DNA of 64,000 nt from Duganella aceris. Lineage in GTDB: Bacteria > Pseudomonadota > Gammaproteobacteria > Burkholderiales > Burkholderiaceae_D. Below the pieces are notes generated by a model. It was not told where the DNA came from and searched no databases. It worked only from the letters and a program-made list of their open reading frames with translations. The position numbers and the translations under genes were made by a program. This document shows, piece by piece, positions 48,843 to 58,658 of this stretch (position 1 is the stretch's first letter; every line of letters begins with the position of its first letter). Location of the stretch: contig NZ_JAADJT010000004.1 of the NCBI RefSeq assembly GCF_011090165.1, positions 434,001 to 498,000 on the forward strand, written 5' to 3'.

Positions 48843-50384
48843 CTAGGCCGCCAGCGCCGGCATCTCGCGCGCCAGCCGTTGCAGCAATCGTTCGCATTCG
48901 AACACGCTCAGCGTCTTGTGCTGGTCGCCTTCGCCGTCGATGTCGATCACTTCCTCCATCTCGCTGCGCGGGTCGCCGTGCGCGCTGGGGTTGCGCATCA
49001 TCTTTGGCGCCGTGAAGCGGCGGTTGTCGTTGACCGTCATGATGTTCTCGACCGCGTCGACGATCAGGCCATAGCGGTCCTCGCCGCGCTCGATGATCAG
49101 GATCTTGGCGTGCGCCGCGTCGTCCAGCGGCGGCATCTGGTACAGGCTGCGCAGGTCGATCACGCTGATCATCTGCTGCCGCAGGTTCAGCATGCCGCGC
49201 ATGAACGCCGGCATGCCGGGCGGGCGCGTGATGGCGTCGGAAAAGTCGATGATCTCGCGCACCTGCTTGATTTCCATCGCGTAGGTGTTGCCCAGCCCGA
49301 AGGTGATGTAGACCTGGCGCTGGCTGCGCAACGCGGCGCGGTCCAGCGCGTGCACTGATTTGGCTTCGTCCTTGGGATACAGGTTGGCGTGGCCGGTGCG
49401 CATTTCGGTGATTTCATTGCTGGAGAAAATCTGCTTGTGGTCGAGGAAGATCACGTCGCCCAGCTCCGGCTTCGACAGGCAGCCGCCGAACATGCCGGCG
49501 CGGGCCTTGCTCAGCAGCGGAATCGGCATGATCTCTTCGTTGTAGAAATTGATGATGTTGTCGACCGAGTCGACCAGGAAGCCGATGGTGGCGTTATCGA
49601 TGCGGGCGATGACGATGCGCTGGTCGCCGTCGAACACGCGTCCGGCCGCCGCGACGCCCGGTCCGGCGTTCAGCAGCGTGGCGAAGTCCACCACCGCGAC
49701 CTGGCTGCCGCGAAAATTGATGCGTCCCAGGCACAGCGCGCTGTTCAATATCGACGCCTGCAGTTCCGGCACCCGGATGATTTCCTGGATCGCGCTCATC
49801 TCGAACGCGAACGCCGAGCCGTTGACGCGGAAGCTGACACACTGCCGCCGTTCGCCCTGGCTGCGCCGCGCCGACTGGCGATGGGCGCCTTGCAGCGCCA
49901 GCACCTGCGGCACATTCTCGATCCGCACCAGTGCCGCCGGATCCAGCACCTGCAGCAGCCGCGCGCCGTCGTCGAGCAGGATGGTGCCGGCCACCACGCC
50001 GTGCACGTCGCAGGACGCATAGCTCAGCGTGCTGCGCTGCTCGGGCCGCACCCGCAAAATCTCGCCGGTGGCGTGGAACAGGATGCCGATCAGCACACCG
50101 TCGTAGTCGAGGATGGCGATCTTGTGGCTGGGCTCGGACGCCGGCGCCGCCGGGTTGAACACGCGCCCCAGGTTCACCACCGGAATCACGCTGCCGCGCA
50201 AGGTGAACACGCCCTCCAGGAACAGCGGCGACAGCGGCAGGGCGGTGATCTTCTCGGGGAAGTTCACCACCTCGCGGATGCAGACGGCGGGCAGGGCGAA
50301 TTCATCGCCGCCCAGCACGAACGAGCCGAACAGCTCGGTGGCGGGGGCGGCGGCAGCGGTCTCAGGCGTTTGCATAGGCGGCAT
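48843..50384 (-). CDS. triple-domain CheW coupling protein
   Basis: The 513 residues hold three CheW-like domains: about 18-155 (LGGDEFALPAVCIREVV), 183-330 (RVNGSAFAFEMSAIQEII) and 355-500 (GLGNTYAMEIKQVREII), each ending in a CheW-type strand pattern such as VVDFATLL or VIDLRSLY. A single CheW couples receptors to CheA, so three linked domains suggest a scaffold that bridges several partners. It overlaps cheD by about 23 bases and is last in the operon receptor-cheR-cheD-cheW. ATG at 50375 is an alternative start; neither has a clear binding site. Confidence 0.9.
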   Translation of the reverse strand: MPPMQTPETAAAAPATELFGSFVLGGDEFALPAVCIREVVNFPEKITALPLSPLFLEGVFTLRGSVIPVVNLGRVFNPAAPASEPSHKIAILDYDGVLIGILFHATGEILRVRPEQRSTLSYASCDVHGVVAGTILLDDGARLLQVLDPAALVRIENVPQVLALQGAHRQSARRSQGERRQCVSFRVNGSAFAFEMSAIQEIIRVPELQASILNSALCLGRINFRGSQVAVVDFATLLNAGPGVAAAGRVFDGDQRIVIARIDNATIGFLVDSVDNIINFYNEEIMPIPLLSKARAGMFGGCLSKPELGDVIFLDHKQIFSSNEITEMRTGHANLYPKDEAKSVHALDRAALRSQRQVYITFGLGNTYAMEIKQVREIIDFSDAITRPPGMPAFMRGMLNLRQQMISVIDLRSLYQMPPLDDAAHAKILIIERGEDRYGLIVDAVENIMTVNDNRRFTAPKMMRNPSAHGDPRSEMEEVIDIDGEGDQHKTLSVFECERLLQRLAREMPALAA

Positions 50385-50949
50385 TCGGTTGGGCGGTGAC
50401 GATCTCGTTGACGATGAAGCTGCTGGTGGCGCAATCGACGGTCAGGGTGCGGCCGCACTTGCCGCCGATGCGGCAATACTGCACATTCAGGCCGGACTTG
50501 CGCAGATGCCGTTTGGCGGCGTCGGCGTTCTGCTGGCCGATCTGCAGGCGGCTGGAACGGGCGTTGAGCATGGTTGCGCCGCCGGCCAGCACCACCTGGA
50601 TGTCCGGGTAGTCGGCCTCGGTGGCGCCGATCAACAACAGCAGCGCCGGCACCGCCTGGCTGACGTAGCGCGCGCTGAGCTCGGCCTGCGCTTCCGGCGC
50701 TTCCGGCAGCAGGCAGTGCGCCAGGCCGCAGCGGCCGCGTTTCTTCCAGATGAAGGCGATGCCGACGCAGGAGCCGAGCAGCGCCTGCAACTGGTCGGTG
50801 CGGCCGCCGATCTTCAGCTGGCCGATGCCGACCTGCACCGAGCGGGTGCTGACGACGGTGCGTTCTTCGGCACCGCCGAAGTCGAAAGCAGCCCAGTGGT
50901 TGACGGTGGCCGCCGCGTTATTGCTCGCGTTGATTGTTGTTGTTTGCAT
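50362..50949 (-). CDS. cheD: chemoreceptor glutamine deamidase CheD
   Basis: CheD deamidates receptor glutamines and in some species binds CheC. The catalytic Cys61 (LLGSCVGIAF) and His78 (CGLAHCLLPE) are present, and the family block VVLAGGATML follows. Starting at the ATG at 50949 the protein has 195 residues; the N-terminal 35 are longer than in minimal CheD. The start lies inside the end of cheR (about 32 bases overlap), so translation is coupled. No cheC is seen. Confidence 0.92.
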   Translation of the reverse strand: MQTTTINASNNAAATVNHWAAFDFGGAEERTVVSTRSVQVGIGQLKIGGRTDQLQALLGSCVGIAFIWKKRGRCGLAHCLLPEAPEAQAELSARYVSQAVPALLLLIGATEADYPDIQVVLAGGATMLNARSSRLQIGQQNADAAKRHLRKSGLNVQYCRIGGKCGRTLTVDCATSSFIVNEIVTAQPNAAYANA

Positions 50950-51790
50950 GGTAATCCGCCTGTTCAATTTGATAAATCATCGGTCTTACGAACTGGTAGG
51001 CGGTGTTTAGGCCACTGATTGATTCTGATTCGCCGACGATCAGCCGGGCGTGGGGCGCCATGCTGAGTGCGGCTTGCCGCAGTACGGTCTCGGTGTGTTC
51101 CTGATCGAAGTAGATCAGGACGTTCCGCAGGAACACGAGATCGAACTGTTTGTTCGGCTTGAGTGGAACCAGCAGGTTATGTTGGGCTAGTTCCACGTGC
51201 TTCTTTAATGCATCGACTACTTGCAGCCCGCCGCTGTCGCCGCTGGGCCGGAAATACTTTTTGACCCAGTCCGGATGCGTGGCCTGGATCTTTTCCACCG
51301 AACGCCCGCCGTACTTGCCGGCGCGCGCCACTTCGAGGATCTGCCGCGAAATGTCCGTGGCGTGGATCTGGTAGCTGAAACCGGGGTTCGCGGCGGCGAA
51401 CTCCTCGCACAACATCGCCATCGAGTACAACTCTTCGCCGCTGGCCGCCGCCGCCGACCAGATCTTCAGCCGCTTGCCCGGATGCTCGCGCGACCACTGC
51501 GGCAAAAATTCCTTCTCCACATACGTCCACACCTGCGGGGTGCGGAAGAACAGCGTGTCGTTGGTGGTGACCAGGTCGATAAAATGCGGCACTTCGGCCC
51601 GGTCCTGCTCCACCTTGTCCAGGTAACCCTGGTAACTCTCTATCTGCAGCGCCCGCATGCGTGGCCGCAGGCGCCCCTCCAGCAAAACACTTTTCCGTTC
51701 CGTCATCGCGATCCCGGTGTGCTTGCGCACCAGGGCGATGAGTGCGGTCAGCGTCGCCGGGCTCAATCCCGCGCCGCCGTCCATGCTCAC
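50918..51790 (-). CDS. cheR: chemotaxis methyltransferase CheR
   Basis: CheR methylates receptor glutamates with S-adenosylmethionine. An N-terminal helical domain precedes the methyltransferase part, with TTNDTLFFR, the SAM motif [18 protein letters not shown], and [14 protein letters not shown]. It has no C-terminal TPR. The GTG at 51790 overlaps the receptor stop (GTGA); an ATG at 51784 is the alternative. The last residues are Asn/Gln-rich ([10 protein letters not shown]). Confidence 0.94.
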   Translation of the reverse strand: MSMDGGAGLSPATLTALIALVRKHTGIAMTERKSVLLEGRLRPRMRALQIESYQGYLDKVEQDRAEVPHFIDLVTTNDTLFFRTPQVWTYVEKEFLPQWSREHPGKRLKIWSAAAASGEELYSMAMLCEEFAAANPGFSYQIHATDISRQILEVARAGKYGGRSVEKIQATHPDWVKKYFRPSGDSGGLQVVDALKKHVELAQHNLLVPLKPNKQFDLVFLRNVLIYFDQEHTETVLRQAALSMAPHARLIVGESESISGLNTAYQFVRPMIYQIEQADYHANNNNQREQ

Positions 51791-53484
51791 ACCACGAAGC
51801 CGGCGACGGTCTGGTTCAGATTGCCGGCGCGGTCGTTCAAACCTTCCACCGAGCGGGCGATGCTGTCGCAGGCGGCGGCCGATTTCTCGGCTTCCTCGGC
51901 GATGTACTGCACCGCCGTGCTCACTTCACGCGCGGTCAGCAGCTGTTCGTTGGTGGCTTTCGAGATATCCGAAATCGCCGCCGTGGTCTTGGCCACGCCG
52001 GCCACGATCTTGTCGAAGGCGTCGCTGGCCTGGCGCGAGATCTCGCTGCCGGCCGAGACCCGCTTGACCGATTCGTTGATCAGCTTGGAGATTTCCTTGG
52101 TGGCCTGCGACGAGCGCTCGGCCAGCTTGCGCACTTCGTCCGCCACCACCGAGAAGCCCAGGCCGTGCTCGCCGGCGCGCGCCGCTTCGATCGCGGCGTT
52201 GAAAGCGAGCATATTGGTCTGGTTGGCGATCTCGCTGATGACCTTGACGATTTCGCCGATGTCTTCCGACGAGCGGTTGATCAGGTCCATCGCCTCGATC
52301 GACTTGGCCACGGCGCGGGCGCCGGCTTCGGCTTCGTACTGGGTGGTCTTGGCCATGGTGTCGGCGTCGGCGGTGTTGTTGGCGATCACGTTGATCGAGC
52401 TGGTCAGGCCGTCGATCGAGGCGTTCATCTGCTCGACGGTGGCGCCCAGCGCCTGGGTGCCGTTGGCCACGCCGTTGGAGCGTTCGGCGATGGTGGTCGA
52501 CGCGTCGGCCAGGCCGTTGGCGGAAGTGACGACATCGCCGATCACCTTGCGCAGGTCGGCGATCATCTTGCTGATGCCTTCGGCCAGATGGTCCAGCGGC
52601 TCGTCGCCTTCGACCGCGACCTTGCTGGTCAGGTCGCCGGCGGCGGCGCGCTCGACCGACTCCAGCAGACGCTTGATCTTGGCGCCGTCGGCCTCGTTCT
52701 TGGCGGCGACGGATTCCTCCAGGGCGACCTGGGCGGTGATATCGGTGGCGAACTTGACGATTTTATATGGATTGCCGTTCAAATCCAGAATTGGATTATA
52801 GGTGGCCTGAATCCATACGGTTTTCTTATTATTGCCAATTCGTTTATATCGGCCGCTGTCGAATTCGCCGCGATTCAGTTTTTGCCAGAAGCGTTTATAG
52901 TCCGCGCTGGTGGCGTATTCGGCCTCGCAGAACATCCGGTGGTGTTCGCCCTGAATATCTTCGATGTAGTAACCCATCACGTCGAGGAAGTTCTCGTTGG
53001 CGTTGAGCACGTGGCCCGTCATGTCGAACTCGATCACGGCCTGGGCCTTGGCGATGGCGCTGACCTTGCCTTCGTACTCGGCGTTGCGCATGCGGGTGGC
53101 GGTGATGTCGGTGGCGAACTTGATGACTTTGTACGGCTTGCCGTCGGCGTCCAGGATCGGATTGTAGGAGGCGTTGATCCAGACTTCCTTGCCGTCCTTG
53201 GTGATACGCTTGAACTCGCCGTGGTTGTATTCCCCTGCGCCCAGGTTGGCCCAGAACTGTTTGTAGGCGGCGCTGGCGGCGTATTCCGGCTCGCAGAACA
53301 TCGAATGGTGACGGCCCTGCACATCGGCCAGCGAGTAGCCCAGCACCCGCAGGAAGTTTTCGTTGGCGTGCAAAATCCTTCCCTCCAGGTCGAACTCGAT
53401 CACGGCCTGCACGCGGTTCAGCGCGGCGTGGATGGCCTGGAGTTCGATGTCTTGCATCTGGAGTGCCTGGTTTGGTGCGTTCAT
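51787..53484 (-). CDS. soluble PAS-PAS methyl-accepting receptor
   Basis: The 565-residue protein has two tandem PAS domains (about 22-130 and 143-250), a short linker and an MCP signalling domain with hairpin tip [26 protein letters not shown]. No membrane helix is visible, so it senses a cytoplasmic signal, perhaps redox or energy state through a PAS-bound cofactor. The PAS domains are clear duplicates; each carries an HHxMFC motif (HHSMFC, HHRMFC). It is the first gene of the cheR-cheD-cheW operon. The second PAS segment is poorer in GC than its surroundings. Confidence 0.93.
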   Translation of the reverse strand: MNAPNQALQMQDIELQAIHAALNRVQAVIEFDLEGRILHANENFLRVLGYSLADVQGRHHSMFCEPEYAASAAYKQFWANLGAGEYNHGEFKRITKDGKEVWINASYNPILDADGKPYKVIKFATDITATRMRNAEYEGKVSAIAKAQAVIEFDMTGHVLNANENFLDVMGYYIEDIQGEHHRMFCEAEYATSADYKRFWQKLNRGEFDSGRYKRIGNNKKTVWIQATYNPILDLNGNPYKIVKFATDITAQVALEESVAAKNEADGAKIKRLLESVERAAAGDLTSKVAVEGDEPLDHLAEGISKMIADLRKVIGDVVTSANGLADASTTIAERSNGVANGTQALGATVEQMNASIDGLTSSINVIANNTADADTMAKTTQYEAEAGARAVAKSIEAMDLINRSSEDIGEIVKVISEIANQTNMLAFNAAIEAARAGEHGLGFSVVADEVRKLAERSSQATKEISKLINESVKRVSAGSEISRQASDAFDKIVAGVAKTTAAISDISKATNEQLLTAREVSTAVQYIAEEAEKSAAACDSIARSVEGLNDRAGNLNQTVAGFVV

Positions 53485-53511
53485 GTGGGAGTCCCTGTCA
53501 TATTTAAGATT

Positions 53512-53551
53512 ACTAAATGCATAGATATTTTTATATGCTGTGACATTTAGT
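53512..53551. promoter_or_regulatory. inverted repeat upstream of the PAS-PAS receptor operon
   Basis: ACTAAATG (53512-53519) and CATTTAGT (53544-53551) are exact inverted repeats, with a nested GCATA/TATGC pair. On the minus strand a TATAAA box lies between the arms, so this looks like the operon promoter with an operator over it. It begins the gene-free, AT-rich stretch 53485-53847, whose only other feature I see is the fad-type operator near 53781. Confidence 0.4.
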
Positions 53552-53780
53552 GAGATTCAGTTTGATATTCGGGGGTGGGGAATATGTACAGTACGTTTAT
53601 TATTCCGCTTATTCAAATCCGATTCAAGTGCGCAGCCCGGTATTTATTGAATCCTGTCCTTTCCTGACGACATTTATTTTTGCTTTTCTCCTGCTTGCAA
53701 AGTAATCCCTCCGCCAGCAAAAGTGGCACGGGATGGGAGCGCTGTTGTAGTATGAGTCGGGGCTGGCATCAAAAAAATAA

Positions 53781-53807
53781 TACGATCGTACTTTTATGCG
53801 GTATAGT
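53781..53807 (+). promoter_or_regulatory. operator and promoter of the FadB-type gene
   Basis: The perfect palindrome TACGATCGTA (53781-53790) covers the -35 region, and a -10 TATAGT lies at 53802-53807. The same layout precedes the thiolase operon at 60503-60529: 18 of 27 bases match, with the -10 at the same distance. A TetR-type fatty acid regulator is the likely reader, by analogy with FadP/PsrA-type control; the gene is not in the window. Confidence 0.6.
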
Positions 53808-53847
53808 TGACGCGCGACAGTTCCCACCAAAAACATAAGGAAGAGAC

Positions 53848-55935
<2,088 letters not shown>

Positions 55936-55939
55936 ACAG

Positions 55940-55973
55940 TGACAAATGACCCGGCGCGCCGGGTCATTTGTCA
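55940..55973. repeat. 34-bp perfect palindrome after the FadB-type gene
   Basis: Every base of 55940-55973 pairs about the centre GGCG|CGCC, with flanks TGACAAATGACCC. It starts five bases after the stop codon. No T-run follows on either strand, so it may be a Rho-linked or mRNA 3'-end hairpin rather than a classical terminator. Confidence 0.7.
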
Positions 55974-56023
55974 TGATTTGAAGAAATTTTAGTAGCATAT
56001 GAGCATTTATTTAAAAAGCTCGC

Positions 56024-56029
56024 TATAAT
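56024..56029 (+). promoter_or_regulatory. -10 box of the PEP-CTERM gene
   Basis: A perfect TATAAT lies about 86 bases before the start, without a convincing -35, which suggests an activator. I see no sigma-54-type GG/GC pair near it. Confidence 0.4.
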
Positions 56030-56114
56030 CGCTCCAACGGTCACACCTCTCTATGCAACCCTAAAAAACGGTTCGAGTGGCGAAGCCCAACTCACAACTT
56101 TTAGGGGATTTCAT

Positions 56115-56783
56115 ATGAAACGCATCATCATCGCCGCCGTCCTGTCCATCGCAGCAATCTCGGGCGCGCAAGCGGCCTCCATCGTCGGCCTGAACAACAC
56201 CGGCCTGAACAGCGCCGGCACCGCCGTCGGCGCCGGCGGCGCGGCGGACGGCAGCTACAAGCTGACCGCGGTCACCGGCAACGACGGCCTCAGCACCGGC
56301 GTGCCGACCATCACCTACGACAACCAGTGGCCGATCAATCCATGGCTGGCCAACAGCGGCACCTCGAAGTGGATCACGCCGACCGCCAGCCAATCGCAGA
56401 CGCTGGATGCCTGGAGCGCCGGCAGCTACACCTATTCGCTGTCGTTCGACCTGACCGGCTACAACGCCGCCAGCGCCGCCTTCACCGGCCGCCTGGCCGC
56501 CGACAACTCGGTGGTGATCAAGCTGAACAATCAAACCATTTCCAACGCCTCCGGCTTCACCGACTGGACCAGCTTCTCCGCCAACAGCGGCTTCGTCTCC
56601 GGCGTCAACACGCTGGACTTCGTGGTCAGCAACTGGGCGCAAAACGGCGGCAACCCGACCGGATTGCGCGTCGAGTTCGCCTCGTCCAACGTGGCGGCCG
56701 TACCTGAGCCAGAAACTTACGCCATGATGCTGGCCGGTTTCGCGCTGCTGGGCGTGGTCGCCCGCCGCCGCAAGGCCGCGTAG
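56115..56783 (+). CDS. PEP-CTERM sorted secreted protein
   Basis: The 222-residue product has a signal peptide (KRIIIAAVLSIAAISGAQA), a beta-rich body of about 170 residues, and a PEP-CTERM tail: VPEPETYAMMLAGFALLGVVARRRKA. That tail combines the Pro-Glu-Pro motif, a hydrophobic helix and an arginine cluster. Exosortase EpsH would cut and sort it to the outer surface or matrix. The body has a carbohydrate-binding-like pattern (NTLDFVVSNWAQNGGNPTGLRVEF). No exosortase gene is in the window. Confidence 0.9.
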   Translation: MKRIIIAAVLSIAAISGAQAASIVGLNNTGLNSAGTAVGAGGAADGSYKLTAVTGNDGLSTGVPTITYDNQWPINPWLANSGTSKWITPTASQSQTLDAWSAGSYTYSLSFDLTGYNAASAAFTGRLAADNSVVIKLNNQTISNASGFTDWTSFSANSGFVSGVNTLDFVVSNWAQNGGNPTGLRVEFASSNVAAVPEPETYAMMLAGFALLGVVARRRKAA

Positions 56784-56807
56784 TCCCCGGATTCCCGATT
56801 CAGCTTT

Positions 56808-56838
56808 AGGCCGCCTCTCCTGGCGGCCTTTTTTTTAT
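56808..56838 (+). terminator. intrinsic terminator after the PEP-CTERM gene
   Basis: AGGCCGCC (56808-56815) pairs with GGCGGCCT (56822-56829), and a long T-run follows. Confidence 0.9.
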
Positions 56839-56978
56839 TTCCGCGCAGGTGCGCTGGAGTGTGTCCTACACGAGTGCGTTCCGCACTCCTACCTTTCCGG
56901 GCATGATTGCAACGTAGAATACAACTAGGTTCATTGTTATACGCACTGTTTGACAACGCGGCCGATGGGAGAGCACAC

Positions 56979-57374
56979 ATGGGCGGCAATACGCTACGCA
57001 TTTTGATTATCGACGACAACCGGGACGCGGCCGACATGCTGGTCAGCATCTTCGAACTGCACGGGCATGTGGCGATGGCCACGTATGATGGCATGCAGGG
57101 GATCGCGGCGGCCCTGACGTTCGCGCCGGAAGTCATTTTTCTCGACCTGGGCATGCCGCAGATGGACGGCTACCAGGTCGCCGCCAGGTTGCGCCAGACC
57201 CGGCTGCCCAAACGGCCTTTGCTGATCGCCTTCACCGCGTGGAACGACGCGGCGTCGATCGCCCGCGTGGCCGAGGCCGGGTTCGATCTGCACCTGACCA
57301 AAACCTCTCCGCTCGACGCGCTGCTCGGCGCGCTCCAGACCGTGCCGGTGCAGCGCGCCGCCGCCGGGGTCTAG
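56979..57374 (+). CDS. single-domain response regulator
   Basis: The 131 residues are one receiver domain: acidic pair Asp12/Asp13, phosphoacceptor Asp56 in FLDLGMPQMDG, Thr86 and Lys108. There is no output domain, so it acts like CheY or Spo0F. ATG at 56979 has GGGAGA 6 bases upstream; a longer frame is unlikely. Its stop shares CTAG with the stop of the convergent kinase gene, the likely phosphodonor. Confidence 0.9.
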   Translation: MGGNTLRILIIDDNRDAADMLVSIFELHGHVAMATYDGMQGIAAALTFAPEVIFLDLGMPQMDGYQVAARLRQTRLPKRPLLIAFTAWNDAASIARVAEAGFDLHLTKTSPLDALLGALQTVPVQRAAAGV

Positions 57375-58531
57375 CCGGGACGGTTGGCGTCGCCCGCGCC
57401 CGGCACCGGCTCGTGGTCGGCGCCGACGAAGGGGCGGCAGTCCACCGGTACGTCGATCAGGAAGGTGGTGCCGGTCGCCGGCGAACTGTCCAGCGCGATG
57501 CTGCCGCCGTGGCTCTCGGCCACGCTTTGCACGAACGGCAGGCCGATGCCCCATCCGTCCTGGTTGCCGCCTTCGCGCCGGAGATATTCGAAGATGCGGC
57601 CGCGATGTTCCATCGGAATGGCGGTGCCGGAATTATGCACCGACAGCATCATGCGCTCATGCGCCTCTTCGATCTTGACGTCGATGCCGCCGCCGTCGCC
57701 GTACTTGACCGCGTTGGTGACCAGATTCTCCAGCGCCCGGCGCATCGAATTCTCGCACCAATAGCCGATCACCGATTCGCCCTCGACGGTGCAACCGGCG
57801 TTTTCCGTATCGTTGGCTTCGTCGCAAACCTTGCGCGCCAGCTCCATGATGTCGAAACGGGTCAGCACCAACGGCAGCTTCTGGCCTTTGTTGAAACTCA
57901 GCGCTTCGAGTAGTTCCTCGATCATCGCGCCCAGCCGGCGGCCGTTGTCCAGGATTTTACGGGCGAAAATGGGCGCCTTTTCCGAATGCGGCGCCATGGT
58001 CAGCAACTGCGCGGCGCTGACCACCACCGACAGCGGATTGCGCATGTCGTGCGACAGCGAGGCCGCCACCCGATGGCGGAAGGTGTCGTGCATCGAGGTG
58101 AATTTCTGCACCGATTCGCGCACCGCGCTGTCGATTGAGCGGATGACCACGGCGCGTTCTTCGCCGGACAGTGGAATGCCGCGTTCCTCGGCGATGCGGA
58201 AAAACACGTCGCGGAACAGCTGGTACTCATGGATGATCTGCTCGGCGCTGTAGGACGTCATGCGTGCGCGCTCATTGCCGTGGGCGGCTGCGATGTCGGT
58301 ATTGCTGGTCGCGCGCGCGCGCGGATGGTCCGGCGTCATCGCCTCGGCGATATTGTCGTAAAACACCGGCAGCGTATTGATCAGGACCGGCGGCAGGATC
58401 TCCTGCGCGTTCTTGATCAGCGCGCGCACTTCTTTTTCCCATGCTTCGAATACCGCCTCGCGCATCTCGAGGACTTTGATGGATGTGCTGGAAAGGCCGT
58501 CTTCACCGTTTATCTGATCTGTCTCCAACAT
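57371..58531 (-). CDS. soluble sensor histidine kinase
   Basis: The 386-residue kinase has an N-terminal helical domain like the RsbRD-type sensor (SAEQIIHEYQLFRDVFFRIAEERG), then an HisKA domain with phospho-His161 in SLSHDMRNPLS, and an HATPase_c domain with ENLVTNAVKYG and DGWGIGLPFV. No membrane helix is seen. ATG at 58531 is preferred because of a GGACAAG stretch upstream; an earlier frame adds 17 residues. It converges on a receiver-only gene, with which it may form a phosphorelay. Confidence 0.9.
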   Translation of the reverse strand: MLETDQINGEDGLSSTSIKVLEMREAVFEAWEKEVRALIKNAQEILPPVLINTLPVFYDNIAEAMTPDHPRARATSNTDIAAAHGNERARMTSYSAEQIIHEYQLFRDVFFRIAEERGIPLSGEERAVVIRSIDSAVRESVQKFTSMHDTFRHRVAASLSHDMRNPLSVVVSAAQLLTMAPHSEKAPIFARKILDNGRRLGAMIEELLEALSFNKGQKLPLVLTRFDIMELARKVCDEANDTENAGCTVEGESVIGYWCENSMRRALENLVTNAVKYGDGGGIDVKIEEAHERMMLSVHNSGTAIPMEHRGRIFEYLRREGGNQDGWGIGLPFVQSVAESHGGSIALDSSPATGTTFLIDVPVDCRPFVGADHEPVPGAGDANRPG

Positions 58532-58610
58532 GCGTACTTGTCCGTTAATGGAGGTGGTCCGGAATTGCCACCGCCAGACCATGATACGGCATCCGCAGAC
58601 CGATGGACGA

Positions 58611-58636
58611 AAAAAAGACCGCTATCGCTAGCGGCC
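58611..58636 (-). terminator. terminator of the MFS transporter gene
   Basis: On the minus strand GGCCGCT pairs with AGCGGTC through a short loop, followed by a run of seven T. It ends the MFS transcript just before the kinase gene start region. Confidence 0.8.
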
Positions 58637-58658
58637 TTGATGTTTGCGCGGGGGAGGG

